Assembly (NCBI GenBank): GCA_026315105.1
Contig: CM048755.1
Coordinates: 218,166,333-218,230,332, forward strand
Length of the DNA: 64,000 bases
Reading direction: 5' to 3'
DNA from: Locusta migratoria
Taxonomy: Eukaryota; Arthropoda; Insecta; Orthoptera; Acrididae
In this document: positions 11,150 through 22,316 of the stretch, one piece after another
Position numbering within the stretch: position 1 is the stretch's first letter
How the letters are laid out: the number at the start of each line of letters is the position of its first letter
Position numbers and translations under genes: made by a program
The notes under the pieces: model-generated
Told to the model about the DNA's origin: nothing
Seen by the model: only the letters and a program-made list of their open reading frames with translations
Database searches by the model: none

Positions 11150-12165
11150 AAATACATCTACATCTACATCGGATAATCTGCAAATCACATTTAAGTGCCT
11201 GGCAGAAGCTTCATCGAACCACCATTATACTATTTATCTCCTATTCCATTCTCGAATAGCGCGCGGGAAGAAAGAACACCTGAATCTCTCCGTTCGAGCT
11301 CTGATTTCTCGTATTTTATGATGATGATCTTTTCTCACTATGTAAGTGGGGGTCAACAATATATTTTCGCATTTGGAGGAGAATGTTGGCGATTGGAGTT
11401 TCGTAAGTAGGCCACGCCGCAGCGATAAGCGCCGTTGTTGTAATGGTTCCCATCCCAGATCCTGTATCATTTCCGTAATGCTTTCTCCCCTGTATAGTGA
11501 AAATACAAAACGAGCTGCCGTTCTTTGAACTCTTTCGATGTCCTCCGTCAAACCCACCTGATAAGGATCCCACACGGGACATCAATACTTCAAAAAAGGA
11601 CGGACAAGCGTAGTGTATGCAGTCACTTAAGTAGTTCTCTTACATCTTTTAATGGTTGTGCCAATAAAACGCAGTCTCTAGTTCGCCTTTCCCAGTACAT
11701 TATCTACATATTCTTTCCAGTTTAAGTCTGAAGTAATAGTAATTCCTAGATATTTTGTGGAGTTTACGGCCTTCACGTTTAACTGATCTATTATGTAAAC
11801 AAATTTTAACGGATTTCTTTTCATTCTCATGTGGAGACGTCACACTTCGCATTATTTTGAGTCAATTGCCAATTTTTACACCATAGTGATATCTTATTTA
11901 GATCGTTCTGCAGTTGGTTTTGATCTTCAGATGAATTTACTAGACGGTAAATGACTGCGTTATCTGCAAACAACCTAAGAGCGCTATTTAGATTTTCTCC
12001 CAAATCGTTTATGTAAATAAGGAACAGCAGAGGACCAATGACACTACCCTGTGGAACGCCCGATATCACTTCTTAGTCGATGCCTTACCATCTATTACTA
12101 CAAACTGTGTCCTCTCTGACAGGAAATCCCCCATCCAGTCGCAAATATTAACTACGGGAGAATAA
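11150..12165 (-). pseudogene. LINE fragment, RT palm to 3' end
   Basis: The minus strand encodes GVPQGSVIGPLLFLIYINDL and LRLFADNAVIY (11827-12069), then an RT thumb/C-terminal block WDPYQVGLTEDIERVQRTAA and FFPRAIREWN (11234-11575). The catalytic FADD is changed to FADN at about 11959-11970, so the polymerase would be dead even without the frameshifts. The 3' end at about 11155-11175 reads as the TACATCTACATCTACAT tail typical of this family. It is probably related to the LINEs at 51528-53090 and 54868-55070. Confidence 0.88.
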
Positions 12166-12702
12166 AGCTCTTAAAACCGGAGGGCCGAAAGGAATTTAAG
12201 AAATTGACCGGTAATGAAAACGCACAAAAATTAAATTATGCTACTTATAGTTCTGAACGATGTAACACTGACGGCACTAAAAAAAACTAAAAAATCTAAT
12301 AAGAATTATTTCTTAATAAATGACAGCAATTCCCAGCACATCTATAATTAATTTATTTGAGTTTATTCAAAATAACAACAGGACTTTAATAAGAAAGAAG
12401 ATGGGGTAATTGGTAAAGACAATAAATTGTAGTTTAGAGCTAAAGATGTTGCCCAAATTTTAGAATTCAAGCATGCTAATGAAGCAATTCGTGAGAATAC
12501 TAGAGAAAAATATCGTAATATTTATGAAAAACTAGGGCTGAAGAAATCGCTCGCCCCTTGACATATGCAGCCGAACACGCTCTTTCTCAATAAATCAGGT
12601 GTATATTCACTTAACATCAAATCAAAAATGAATTTAGCAAAAGATTTTCAAGTCTGGGTGACTAAAGACGTTTTAACTTCAATTCTAAAATATGGCGTAT
12701 AC
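12166..12702 (+). pseudogene. BRO-N domain viral relic
   Basis: Known of the family: BRO proteins of baculoviruses, entomopoxviruses and iridoviruses have an N-terminal DNA-binding BRO-N domain. Seen here: about 12437-12475 reads FRAKDVAQILEFKHANEAIR, and 12574-12690 reads NTLFLNKSGVYSLNIKSK then MNLAKDFQVWVTKDVL and LTSILKYG. These match the two conserved halves of BRO-N (xFKAKDVAxxLxYxxxxxAIxxH and NTIFINESGLYSLIxRSK...FKxWVTxEVLPSIRKxG). Breaks: a stop immediately before the first phenylalanine, a stop before HMQPNT near 12560, and loss of everything after ILKYG, where the hAT element begins. 12166-12400 is AT-rich with a lysine/asparagine-rich frame that may belong to the same insert. It is an old endogenous viral relic, not a working gene. 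Confidence 0.75.
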
Positions 12703-12900
12703 CAGTGGTTCCCAACAGGTGGTCCGCGAGCTATGCCAGCGCGGTCCCCGAGATGCAATTAGAATAAAAAATATATCAACTACATTTCGTATGATAACAA
12801 ATTTTTGTTTTGTTTTGCGCACCTCCTGACATGACGAGAGCTTTAGCGAACGCTAACTTCTGCGTCTAGCGTATTCCTAGAGCCAACTGACACTAGCACA

Positions 12901-13108
12901 AAATCAAATTAGAATGTTCAAATGTTTGTTAAGCTTATGGGACTTAACTACGGGGTCATCAGTCCCTAAACTTACAAACTACTTATCAACTACCTTATAC
13001 TAAGGACGGCACAAATATCCATGCCCGAGGGGGGATTCGAACCCCCGACCGTAGTGGCCGTGCAGACCGTGACTGGAGCGCCTCAGTCCCCTCGGCCACC
13101 GCGGCCGG
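12901..13108 (-). mobile_element. SINE-A copy with TSD, inside hAT
   Basis: A complete copy: tail at 12911, head GCCGGCCGCGGTGGCCGAGG ending at 13108, box B GGTTCGAATCC at about 13030. It is flanked by CACTAGCACA at 12891-12900 and 13109-13118, a perfect 10 bp TSD. Confidence 0.95.
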
Positions 13109-13261
13109 CACTAGCACATTCTAACGCAAAACTAGAATTAGATAGAGGCAATCAGTTCTGCTGTATGCCGTTAGACTGCGCGCGCTGCCTCTTTGCAGCT
13201 GACAACAGACAGTCAAATGTAAACGAGGGCTTCCGCGGCATATAAAAGAAAGCTATAATGT

Positions 13262-14590
13262 TGGTTTCGCACGATTCTTGTGGAAGGACCAAGAGTTCGA
13301 AGATTTTATTTTTTCATTCGAAATACTGCATACAAAAGCATGCGATATTTTTACTGCATTAAATAATTATCTTAATGAATGCGATGTCACCTGGAAAAAA
13401 TATGTAGGCTTGTCTATGGATGGAGCAAAGTCAATGACTGACAAAAAAACAGGACTTCTAGCTCGTATCAAAGCAGTAGCCCCTGAGGTGAAAATTCAAA
13501 TGTTCAAATGTTGGTTAAGCTTAAGGGACTTAACTGCGGGGTCATCAGTCCCTAAACTTACAAACTACTTATGAACTAACTTACACTAAAGATAGCACAA
13601 ACTTCCATGCCCGAGGGGGGATTCGAACCCCCGACGGGGAACGGCCTCGCGCATCGTAGCATGGCACCTCAATGCGCTTGACCACTCCGCCGCGGCCCTG
13701 AGGTGAAATGGGCTCACTCTTGTATCCATCGTGAAGCCTTAGTAGCCAAAAGATTGTCTGAACCATTGCAAAAGGTACTTAACGAAGTAGTTCAAATCAT
13801 CAACTACATTAAAACTCGACATCTGCAATCCAGATTATTTTCTTTGTTGTGTAAAGTGATCAGCAGTGAGCATGAGCAACTTCTTATTCATATGGAAGTA
13901 AGATGGCTTCCTCGAGGTTCGTGTCTTCCTTCTTGACACAAAGTACATGGTTTTTCTCACTAACTTCTCTTGGCTTTGTTCAGTTGCGTTCTTAGCTGAT
14001 GTGTTTGAACCCTTGAATGTGTTAAACTTGAGTTTACAAGGAAAAAATGTAGACATGTTTAAAGTTGAGGATAAGATTAGTGTTATGGTCAAAAAGTGTC
14101 TGATCTGGGCGTCAAGGATAGAAAACGAGTCACTAACTAACTTTTCTACTTTAAAACAATTCTTGGAGTCATCAGAGAAGAGTTTGCCTGACCCGTTCAA
14201 GATCAATGTAGCCGAGCATCTACGCAGACTATCCACCGCTTTTAGAGAGTATTTCCCTGAACTTGACCCTGACGACAGATGGATTCGAAATCCATTCAGA
14301 TGTGAAGAAACAGACAAAATTCAAGACCTCACTGAAGACGAGCAAGATCAACTTGTGGCTCTGTCCAGCTGTCGGTGATAAAATTACAGACTTCAGGGCA
14401 TCAGCACGAAAGGACTGCAAGAAACTTGGAGATGAGGCAATGAAAAAGATCCTTCCATTTGCAACCACATATCGGTGTGACAAGCCTTTTCTTCCATGTG
14501 TTTCATGAAAAACAAATATAGGAATCGGCTCGACATGCTGTAGAATTTCAGAAATAATAGACTCAAAGGTCAGATTGAAGTCATCTCATT
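13262..14590 (+). pseudogene. hAT transposase relic (ZBED5/SCAND3-like)
   Basis: The order of blocks matches hAT transposases of the ZBED5-like group. YVGLSMDGAKSMTDKKTG (about 13405-13455) is the TDGAPSM block with the catalytic aspartate. HSCIHREALVAKRL and VVQIINYIKTRHLQSRLF (13710-13845), HMEVRWLPRG (13890-13920) and a frameshifted AFLADVFEPLNVLNLSLQG (13985-14040) follow. KILPFATTYRCDKPF (14445-14490) is the C-terminal dimerisation region. SINE-C (13494-13696) interrupts the gene between VAPE and VKWAHS, and the frame resumes exactly after one copy of the TSD. A few frameshifts disable it. Confidence 0.85.
13494..13696 (-). mobile_element. SINE-C copy with TSD in transposase
   Basis: The head reads GCCGCGGCGGAGTGGTCAAG on the minus strand and box B is GGTTCGAATCC. 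CCTGAGGTGAAA flanks it at 13482-13493 and 13697-13708, a perfect 12 bp TSD. Removing the SINE and one TSD restores continuity of the hAT reading frame, so the transposase was still readable across this point at insertion. Confidence 0.93.
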
Positions 14591-15203
14591 AAGAAGTGAA
14601 AATTAAAACTAACTGTATACTGATGGAGTACTCTGTTGTAACTGTATTTTTTCAAATAAATAATACCTTGTATTAAATTAGTGTTTTCTTATTTTTCACA
14701 CATGTCTACGCAATGCAGTCTCAAGGGTAGTACACTTGAAAGACCAATACACTCAGTTTTCAATTTTTTTTGTTGTCATTTTCAGTTCATACTCAATTTT
14801 TATTTTTCAAAGAGGTTTGTTATACTAAACACCCAGATTTGAAGACAAAGATTTTGAGCAATAATAAAATATTTAACAATAACAATGATGGCTAAATTGG
14901 AAAAGTTTTAAGCTCAATATTTTTTCAATCATGAATAAATCAATGTTTTTTCTAAGTACCAAAAACAGAAAACGTAAAAAAATTAATTTGGCTTTTTTAG
15001 ATACTTGATACTGTGATATGACAAGGTATCAACCGTGTATTATTTGTATTACATTAGCATTCATGTGTTATTTACCTATTAGCATAAGGGGGTGCTAGCA
15101 GGGGGTCACTTTTTAATTTTAGGATTAGGAATTAATGGGGGTCGCTGTCACAACAGCGGCTCGATGAGGGGGTCCTCGAGAAAATTTTCTTGGGAACCCC
15201 TGG

Positions 15204-15292
15204 TGGCCGCGCTGGAGTAGCCGAGCGGTCTAAGGTACCTCGCTGCGGAGCGCGCGGTTGCTCGCCGTCGGAGATCCGAGTCCTCCCTGGGG

Positions 15293-15332
<40 letters not shown>

Positions 15333-15425
15333 GTCCTTAGGTTAGTTTACCTTAGTTTAAGTAGTTTGTAAGCTACGGAGTGATGACCACGCAGTTTGGT
15401 CCGATAGATTTACAATCATTCAAGC
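15204..15425 (+). mobile_element. SINE-B copy with internal (TG)n
   Basis: The head GGCCGCGCTGGAGTAGCCGA (box A) is followed by GATCCGAGTCC (box B), then GGGGCATG expanding into a TG microsatellite at 15295-15331, and the GTCCTTAGGTTAGTTTACC body and CTGATGACCA-like tail. It begins two bases after the hAT right end. Confidence 0.85.
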
Positions 15426-15554
15426 TGTCATGTTGAAGTTGAATAGCTGGTTAATTTGAAAATCACGGAAAGGGGAAAAACAAGACAGAGTACAGGGGCA
15501 TTCGGTTTTCTACTCCAAAGAAGGAGAAGAAAATTCTTCACAATAAATATTCCA

Positions 15555-15745
15555 AAAGTTGCTCAAATTTTTGTAATCCTAAGCGACCAAATTGCTAAAC
15601 TTCAAAGCTACTTCAACTAACTTAATGTAACTTATCCTAAGGAAAACACAAACTCTCATGACCGAGGGAGGACTGGAAGCTCCGACGGGAGCGGCCATGC
15701 GATCAGCAACATGGCGCGCCAGACCACGCGGCGATTCCGCGCGGC
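15555..15745 (-). mobile_element. SINE-B copy with imperfect TSD
   Basis: The minus-strand head GCCGCGCGGAATCGCCGCG, box B-like GAGCTTCCAGTCC and tail TTGGTCGCTTAGG identify it. Flanks AATAAATATTCCA (15542-15554) and AATAAGTATTCCA (15746-15758) form a 13 bp TSD with one mismatch. Confidence 0.85.
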
Positions 15746-15764
15746 AATAAGTATTCCATTAACA

Positions 15765-15785
15765 TCGTCGTCATCATCATCATCA
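15765..15785 (-). repeat. (GAT)n tail of RTE LINE
   Basis: TCGTCGTCATCATCATCATCA directly adjoins the 3' end of the minus-strand LINE that follows and is probably its simple-repeat tail. Confidence 0.65.
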
Positions 15786-15786
15786 A

Positions 15787-16800
15787 ATCGTTAAATCGGC
15801 GATCGAGGACGCTGTACATCAAGGGCCGACCTCACTATGCTCCCCCATAGACTGCGATCTTGTGCATTTCGGATCTAGTTGTCATGGACTCCTAGCTGAT
15901 AACGGTCTCTCCGTAGCTTATCCTCCCATGAATTTATGGGTCTTCCAATTGGCCGAGTACCATCAGGTCTTCCCGTATGTACAGCTTTTGCCCGTGATGT
16001 GTCTGGTCTTCTAGCAATGTGGCGTGCCAAACTTATTTTCCGTCCTGCCAGTTTTTGTGCGATGTTTGGCTATCTCATCAGGTCATACAGTTCTTGGTTC
16101 TTTCTCCTTCTCCATGAGATATCTACACGGTTTGGCCCAAAAACGATTCTCATTATTTTTCTTTCAAAAACCAACAAGTTATCACAATCTTTCCTTGTTC
16201 TGCTTAAGGTTTCTGTTTCATACAACAATACTGGTACTCTCACTGCATTCTATGCTATAGTTCTGTCTTTATTGACAGATTCTTTGATGACATTATCTGT
16301 CTCATATTGAAATGAGTTTTAGACCCACTCAACAATGCGTTGGTTCATTACCTGTTTCAAATTATTTTGCCTGTTGAACCATGTACCCAGAATCTTTAAA
16401 TTTTCCACTTTAGCCAAATTCAAAATGTTTACCTGTTTTGGGGTTTCATTATGGACCTCTCTGGATACATCCATTACCTTAGATTTTTCCGCATTAATTC
16501 GCAGTTCGATCTCACTTGCATTTTGTTTTAGGTCCTCCACAGTTTGTGCCATCTCTTGCACTGATTCTCCTAGCACTGCAATGTCGTCTGCATATTCTAA
16601 TACATCTGTTCTTCCGCTTAGCTTTATCCCTTTGTTTTCTGTTTTCATATTTCGGCTTACCTTCTCTAGGACCACATTAAATAGCTATGGTGATATAACA
16701 TCGCCTTGTCGCACACTTGTTCTATTATTGAATACTTTGAACAGCTCCCCCTGGAATATAAATTCGGCTTTTGTCTCTCATATGTACACCTTCACCATAT
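15787..16800 (-). pseudogene. RTE-type LINE, RT C-terminal half
   Basis: The minus strand reads TSVRQGDVISP and LFNVVLEKVSR (about 16740-16640, crossing a stop), then VLEYADDIAVLGES with an intact YADD polymerase motif (about 16583-16594), INAEKSKVM and LGTWFNRQNNLKQ. The C-terminal zinc-ribbon-like tail ends in GRPINSWEDKLRRD and AQDRSLWGSIV near 15930-15830. The 5' half is missing. A frameshift after the YADD frame and stops make it inactive. The family matches the relic at 4440-5175. Confidence 0.85.
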
Positions 16801-16839
16801 TTATTAACGATATGGGTAACTGTTTCTACTTTTTATGAA

Positions 16840-17790
16840 CCATGTAAGCAAATACTTCGCGAAAAATAAACAGCTTTTGTTACGCATAATTCAATTTCCG
16901 GGCTAGGAAGGAAAAAAATGTTCTGTCTGTAGGATTTTGTTTGAAATATTGTAAAGAGAATTGTGTTGTTGCATGTGAACAAGAGGACAGGACTGCAAAA
17001 AGAGAATCGTACCATATCAAGTTTTTGGAGAAGAATGAAAAATCGGAATCAAATCGACCATGAAACATGGATTTCTACACAAAATCGTAAATGAACGTTG
17101 GCAAAGTGACAGTACTGTCGAATAAAATCGTCGGTCTGCGTTTGTTGTGCTTGCAAGAGGTGACATAGGTTTCAAAATTTTCAAAAATACAGGCAGTCCC
17201 ACCTTTATATCAGGCTTAACTCTGAGAACTATTGTCCTTTATGATGATGCCCCATATGCAACTAATAGGAGATGTACAAGGCAAAATTGTCATTTTATTT
17301 TAGCATTTTACCCAGGTTCTCTGATTGGCAATAGCTCTCGTCTACAATTAATAGCTGGTTATCAAAAATTTTGTAACTCACGAAGGACAAAGGGGGCGGG
17401 GGCATCAAATCTGAGAAACCATCTTTAAGGTGGTTGGCATTTAATAAAATTAACGCAACGATTAATATGGCGTGAATAAGGATTAAGAATAAAATAACTC
17501 TATTTAATGGAATAAAAAATCCTTCTCTTAATGATTTGACAATTTAAATTTCCGATTTTATGGAATCCGAACTCATACCACGTGTCATGTCATTCCTGCT
17601 CTTACACAACTAATCCTTTGTGGCATAAAACTGTACTTAATTTAAATATTCCAGAATGTGTAGAGTATGATGAGAAATGCTTCTTGTGAAAGATTCGCCA
17701 AGTTTAAGTCAATTGGAATATTTCAAGAAATGTGAGTGCCAAAACTGTTCGATTATAATGATGTTCAACCAGTGAGACTGCGTAATTAAT
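16840..17790. other. Unassigned spacer
   Basis: I recognise nothing here. A purine-rich GACAAAGGGGGCGGGGGC patch lies near 17388-17405. Open frames are short and lack domains. Confidence 0.45.
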
Positions 17791-17979
17791 ATACCGGGTG
17801 ATCAAAAAGTCAGTATAAATTTGAAAACTTAATAAATAACGGAATAATATAGATAGAGAGGTAAAAATTGACACACATGCTTGGAATGACATGGGGTTTT
17901 ATTAAAACCAAAAAAAGTATTGCTAGACGCGTGAAATATCTCTTGCGCGCGTCGTTTGGTAATGATCGTGTGCTCAGCC

Positions 17980-18409
17980 GCCACTTTCGTCATGCTTGGC
18001 GTCCGTGCGATTATTGGCTTTGGGGTTACCTGAAGTCGCAAGTGTATCGTGATCGACCGACATCTCTATGGATGCTGAAAGACAACATCCGACGCCATTG
18101 CCTCACCATAACTCTGTACATGCTTTACAGTGCTGTTCACAACATTATTCCTCGACTAGAGCTATTGTTGAGGAATGATGGTGAGGTCGGCCGCGGTGGC
18201 CGAGGTGACTGAGGCGCTCCAGTCACGGTCAGCACGGTCACTACGGTCGGGGGTTCGAATCCCCCCTCGGGCATGGATATTTGTGCCGTCCTAGTTGGTA
18301 AGTAGTTTGTAAGTTTAGGGACTGATGACCCCGTAGTTAAGCCCCATAAGCTTAACAAACATTTGAACATTTTTGAATGATGGTGAACATATTGAGCATT
18401 TCCTGTAAA
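17980..18409 (+). pseudogene. Mariner-type transposase C-terminal relic
   Basis: The frame reads HAWRPCDYWLWGYLKSQVYR (third catalytic aspartate in CDYWLW), DRPTSLWMLKDNIRRH, and after the SINE GEHIEHFL followed by a stop at about 18407. It is distantly similar to the DD41D transposase at 31183-32244. The SINE-A (18185-18374) splits it. Confidence 0.8.
18185..18374 (+). mobile_element. SINE-A copy with TSD
   Basis: The head GGCCGCGGTGGCCGAGGTGA (box A), GGGTTCGAATCC (box B) and tail AAACATTTGAACATTTT are intact. GAATGATGGTGA flanks it at 18173-18184 and 18375-18386 (12 bp TSD). Confidence 0.93.
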
Positions 18410-18629
18410 TAACATCATCTTCGCTTTGTCTTAATTTGTTATGCTAATTATTGCTTTTCTGATCAGATGAATCGCCATCTGTTGGACATTTTTTTAACCT
18501 TCTTTCTTTTTACATTCTAATAAAACCCCATGTCATTCCAAGCATGTGTGTCAATTTTAACCTCTATATCTACATTATTCCGCGATTTATTAAGTTTTCA
18601 AATTCATACTGACTTTTTGATCACCTGGT

Positions 18630-20615
18630 ATATAACGCGCGAATTGTGGGAATAAGAAAACAGTCTTGAATGGATAAAATCTTTAAACATCTGTTCCAGA
18701 ACAACCTCTTCCTCTATTAACAAAAATAAGAGAAAAACTACAAAGGCACTAATAATCTGAATTCAGAGGGTTGCCTAAATCGAAAAGCATATTTACATTA
18801 TGTTTTTTTTTTTTTTTTTTTTTTTTTTTGTTAGATCAATGACATTCTAAAACCGAAAGTTGATCGGTTTAGGAAAATAGATTCAGCCTATCATGTAATC
18901 AAGACAGTGAAGAAAGCATTTACATTTCTAAATTACATTACTGTCTGAAAGATAAACATAATCAGGAAAAACCATTAACTGGAAGGAGAAAATTGAGCGA
19001 TCGCCGAAAATCGCACTCGGTATTTACCTACCAACTATACGTGCTCTCTCTGTATAGCGGCGTAACACCAGGGTGAACAAGGCAAGTGCCTGAGACCACT
19101 AATTCCTCACTCGTGTTTGCCCTGTTTTTTTACGTTACGGAAGTAATATCCGTAGAGTCACGCAATTAATATAAGTAATGGTATGGTGTGGAAACATAAA
19201 GGACTGGCAGTGGACCGCGGCAAGCGGTTGGAGCAGCTACCAGACAGCCCAGCTAGGGGATTAAACCGAGCAGCCGGTTGGGGATTTGTACACATCGGCA
19301 GAAATCTGGGAAAGGCCAATACCTTGTACTCTAAATTAATGAGGGCTGTTAGCCGAGCGTTCCATAAGGGGTGTCTGGAGGACATCTCTGAGTTCCACAC
19401 TCCAGTAACTCAGAATAAAATAAAATAAACTATAAAATTGTGTACCATCAACATTTAAGACATCTACAATGTCGGAATAATTATGCACACCTCATAATTG
19501 TAAAAATAAATTCAATGTCTCAAAAATTATAAATTTTTATGACTACTACATCAGAATGTAAAAAAATTCAAGCTGAAAATAGCCAACTTTTGAATGCGTC
19601 ATGCAATTACAACATACTTTGGTTTAGATGATAGCTTATTGTCTCTAGTTATCATATTGAAAGCGTCACACGTGTATATATTTATTTAATGACTCATTTC
19701 AACTGACATAAATTGATAATGGAAATATAAACAGGTCATCATATTCTCCACAGTAACACTGAAACTGCGCGCAGTATGATTTACCTCTAGTATATTTAAC
19801 TTAGTGTGTCGATTTATTGTAGAATTTGCCAGTAATTTAAGTAAATATTGTGTGGCATGAGCTGTCAAGCTCAACCATTTATTTATTTCAGACTTTACGT
19901 AATACTAATTAACAGTCCATGTTTGTATATAAATAATCGGAAGTGGTTTCAGATGGGCAGTTTCAACTTAAATAAATATCTCATGTTAAGATGTGTATGA
20001 TTTTGGAAGCGATGGCGATCGACCAATGAGGAAGCGGCCCTGGATCAGAACTGGTGGGGAGCGCGTTTTTGGGAGTAAGGGAGTGAGCGAAGGGTGTGCG
20101 CGGAAAAGAGGACTCCATGTCTAGTCTTGGCAGAAGAAGGACCCTCCTGGATAATAGGAGTGATTTCATCGGGGAGAGTGTCACGATTTACACACCAAAC
20201 AGTCGCTTCTCGGGACTTTAAATTAACCCAGAACAAATGAATGCCAGTACAGCTGATATGTGTTTCTGTTTTTACACAATAAGTTACGAGTGTAGAAATT
20301 GTGTTCGGGAAACTACTTTGAACCGTTGATAATTTCATGTTGAGTGCTCGCGAAATACACAGAATTTCTGTGTTTCTAAAAAGTTATGATTACTTTGTTG
20401 GGGAAAGCGCTACCAATTTCATTATCGCAGACAACGCAACTGTTTAATAATTTTATTCAATTTGTGATTAATATTTCAACTGACCACTTCCAATAAGGAA
20501 CCAATTTGATTCAATAAACCTTATTCATCTACATCTCTGACTTTGAATATATCTTTTGCAAACGTTAGAAGCAGTTATTTTGTTGTGGCGACGCTATTCG
20601 CCACAACCCCAGCGG
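18630..20615. other. Long spacer without recognised gene
   Basis: It contains a 27-base poly-T run (18803-18829) and an 81-codon frame at 19183-19428 that lacks any domain I know. The rest is AT-rich. I see no transposon termini or coding motifs. Confidence 0.5.
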
Positions 20616-20626
20616 TCTACACAAGT

Positions 20627-20824
20627 GCCGGCCGCGGTGGCCGAGGAGACTAAGGCGCTCCAGTCACGGTCTTCACGGCCACTACGGTCGAGGGTTCGAA
20701 TCCCCCCTCGGGCATGGATATTTGTGCCGTCCTAGTTCGTAAGTAGTTCATAAGTAGTTTGTAAGTTTAGGGACTGATGACCCCGTAGTTAAGTCCCATA
20801 GACTTTACAAACATTTGAACATTT
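20627..20824 (+). mobile_element. SINE-A copy with TSD
   Basis: The head GCCGGCCGCGGTGGCCGAGG, box B GGTTCGAATCC and tail are complete. The 11 bp TSD TCTACACAAGT is at 20616-20626 and 20825-20835. Confidence 0.95.
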
Positions 20825-20835
20825 TCTACACAAGT

Positions 20836-21589
20836 CGCCGCGCCACTTCAACCAGAAGCAATAAATCGCTCCTTAGTACTTCGGCCGCTGAGGGTGTCCG
20901 CAGTCTCGGTACATCTTTGCTTAGTTCGCGCGCCGGGCAATAGAAAGAAAGGGGCTCTCCTAGACATGCCGGTGCACCACAGCAACGACAGAGTACGAGA
21001 GTTTTTCGCCAAATTGTGTACAGGAGGCTCAGAATAGCAGACCAGTTTGCCATACGTCCAGCGGCGTGCGTCCCGTTCACTCCAGCCCTGAGACGGCCCA
21101 GTCTACTATGGAGTCGGGTTGCTGCCGTTGGCAGCAATACTGCAAATGATAGCCAAGAAACTTAGAGATTTCTTCCGATGGTATAACAATGAGAACTAGT
21201 GCAAAGTGACACGGCAACAATTTGAACGGCTGCGGCCTAGTCAGCGAGGGTCCCCACTCTTACCAGCTTAGCACGTAACTAGACCTCACAACAGGCTGGG
21301 CAAGTCTTTCAAAACTTCAGATATGTGACAAGTATTTATTTATTTATTTATTTTATGCCATTTGTACGAACGTCTACGCGGAGCTACGCTGCTGAAAAAG
21401 GAAGGCTGTGGCCTTTGGCTACCTGCGGGATTTGGGAAATACTGAAAGTCCATTTCCCCAGCAAGATCCCCGCTCGCTCGTCACCAGGTAGCTGCCATGT
21501 TAGTACGTTTGTTTTGCTTGTGTGGGTGCTGTATTTTTGTGTCTGCTGTGAGAGCGAAGCCTGAAGAGTGACAAAATAATTATTCGCCA
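20836..21589. other. GC-rich unassigned block
   Basis: 20836-21150 is notably GC-rich for this window, and 21340-21355 is a TATT repeat. No domain is recognised in the 103-codon minus-strand frame (20826-21137). It could be an old LTR or the 5' flank of the hAT relic that follows, but nothing decides this. Confidence 0.35.
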
Positions 21590-22190
21590 TGGCACAAGTG
21601 GCTTATAAAAACAAGCGAAGGGTAACCTATAAAAGAAAACTGTTTCAAGATCAGTAAGAAGTTGACTATTTTGTAGTGCAAAATAAACATGGGGCAGCCA
21701 CTTGTTTAATTCGCCGAGAAAGTATTATTTAAGAGAAATATAATATTGATCGCCATTTCACAACAAAACACCGATCCTTTAGAGGTGCTTTCCCTCGGGG
21801 ATCCACGACAAGACTTGAGAAACCGGTATCTTAAAAAAGTTATTTGGTGCAACAACAAAACGTTTTGTTTGCGATGATGTCACAAAATGCAGCGCTATGA
21901 AAGGCAATATATGAAAGTAATTATATAATTGGTAACCATATGAAGCCATTTACTGATGCAATGTACTATTTAATACATTCACCAACAAGAATCAAATAAT
22001 TGCAGACATTAAGAAGCTCCAACTCTCAGATTAAAGCTGTACTAGACATGTTGACGACATAGCACACTATATTCGCTATTTCATAGCTCAAGACTTAAAA
22101 ATCTGTAAGTTCTTTAGTTTGGCTCTTGATTCTAGCACTGAAATTTCAGCAACATCACAATGTTGTTTTTGTTGGATATTGTAATGAAGG
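21590..22190 (+). pseudogene. hAT transposase relic (GTF2IRD2-like)
   Basis: From an ATG at 21590 the frame reads a basic start, then (after one stop) DYFVVQNKHGAATCLIRRES and YNIDRHFTTKH, a broken BED-type zinc finger with the second cysteine changed to arginine. Later frames give IIADIKKLQLS, DDIAHYIRYFIAQDLK and FFSLALDSSTEIS, matching the first catalytic-aspartate block (FSLALDESTD) of hAT transposases in the GTF2I-repeat/ZBED group. The C-terminal half is absent; a poly-T run follows at 22208. Confidence 0.8.
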
Positions 22191-22207
22191 CAATTCAGTT
22201 CAAGAAG

Positions 22208-22210
22208 TTT

Positions 22211-22242
<32 letters not shown>

Positions 22243-22252
22243 CTTTCTTTCT
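22208..22252. repeat. Poly-T and (CTTT)n tract
   Basis: About 34 T followed by three CTTT units, possibly the poly-A tail of a minus-strand retroelement or a simple repeat that grew. Confidence 0.8.
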
Positions 22253-22316
22253 TAGTATCTCTTAAAGAAGAGTCAAATCAGAGGCAAAGATTGTCTTGTT
22301 ATTCAGTTTGTATAGG

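Larger units (their letters stand above)
12703..15202 (+). mobile_element. hAT transposon (ZBED5-like) with two nested SINEs
   Basis: The ends are CAGTGGTTCCCAA at 12703 and TTGGGAACCCCTG at 15190-15202, reverse complements with one mismatch (CAGTG/CAGGG), typical of hAT elements. Inside lie GC-rich subterminal regions, an hAT transposase relic and two SINEs. No 8 bp duplication is visible: a SINE-B begins two bases past the right end and the left flank is the BRO relic. The element appears to have inserted within or next to the BRO-derived sequence. Confidence 0.8.
17794..18628 (+). mobile_element. Mariner-type DNA transposon, internally deleted
   Basis: About 112 bp terminal inverted repeats start CCGGGTGATCAAAAAGTCAG (17794) and end at 18628 with the complement (one G/A difference early). 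TA precedes (17792-17793) and follows (18629-18630), the Tc1/mariner target duplication. The interior holds only the C-terminal end of a transposase, so about two thirds of the gene has been deleted. A SINE-A sits in the transposase. Confidence 0.9.

Noticed and set aside
15295..15331. CRISPR or minisatellite array
   Set aside because: It is a plain TG microsatellite inside a SINE; nothing in the window has the direct-repeat/unique-spacer pattern of CRISPR.
19183..19428. 81-codon open frame as a host gene
   Set aside because: No domain, no codon or splice context, and frames of this length occur by chance in GC-richer spacer.
20581..20626. LTR start at TGTTGTGGCGACG
   Set aside because: Only a few bases fit and no LTR end or partner could be found.
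20826..21137. 103-codon minus-strand frame as a gene
   Set aside because: It overlaps the 3' TSD of a SINE and lies in a GC-rich stretch where stops are rare; no motif is visible.
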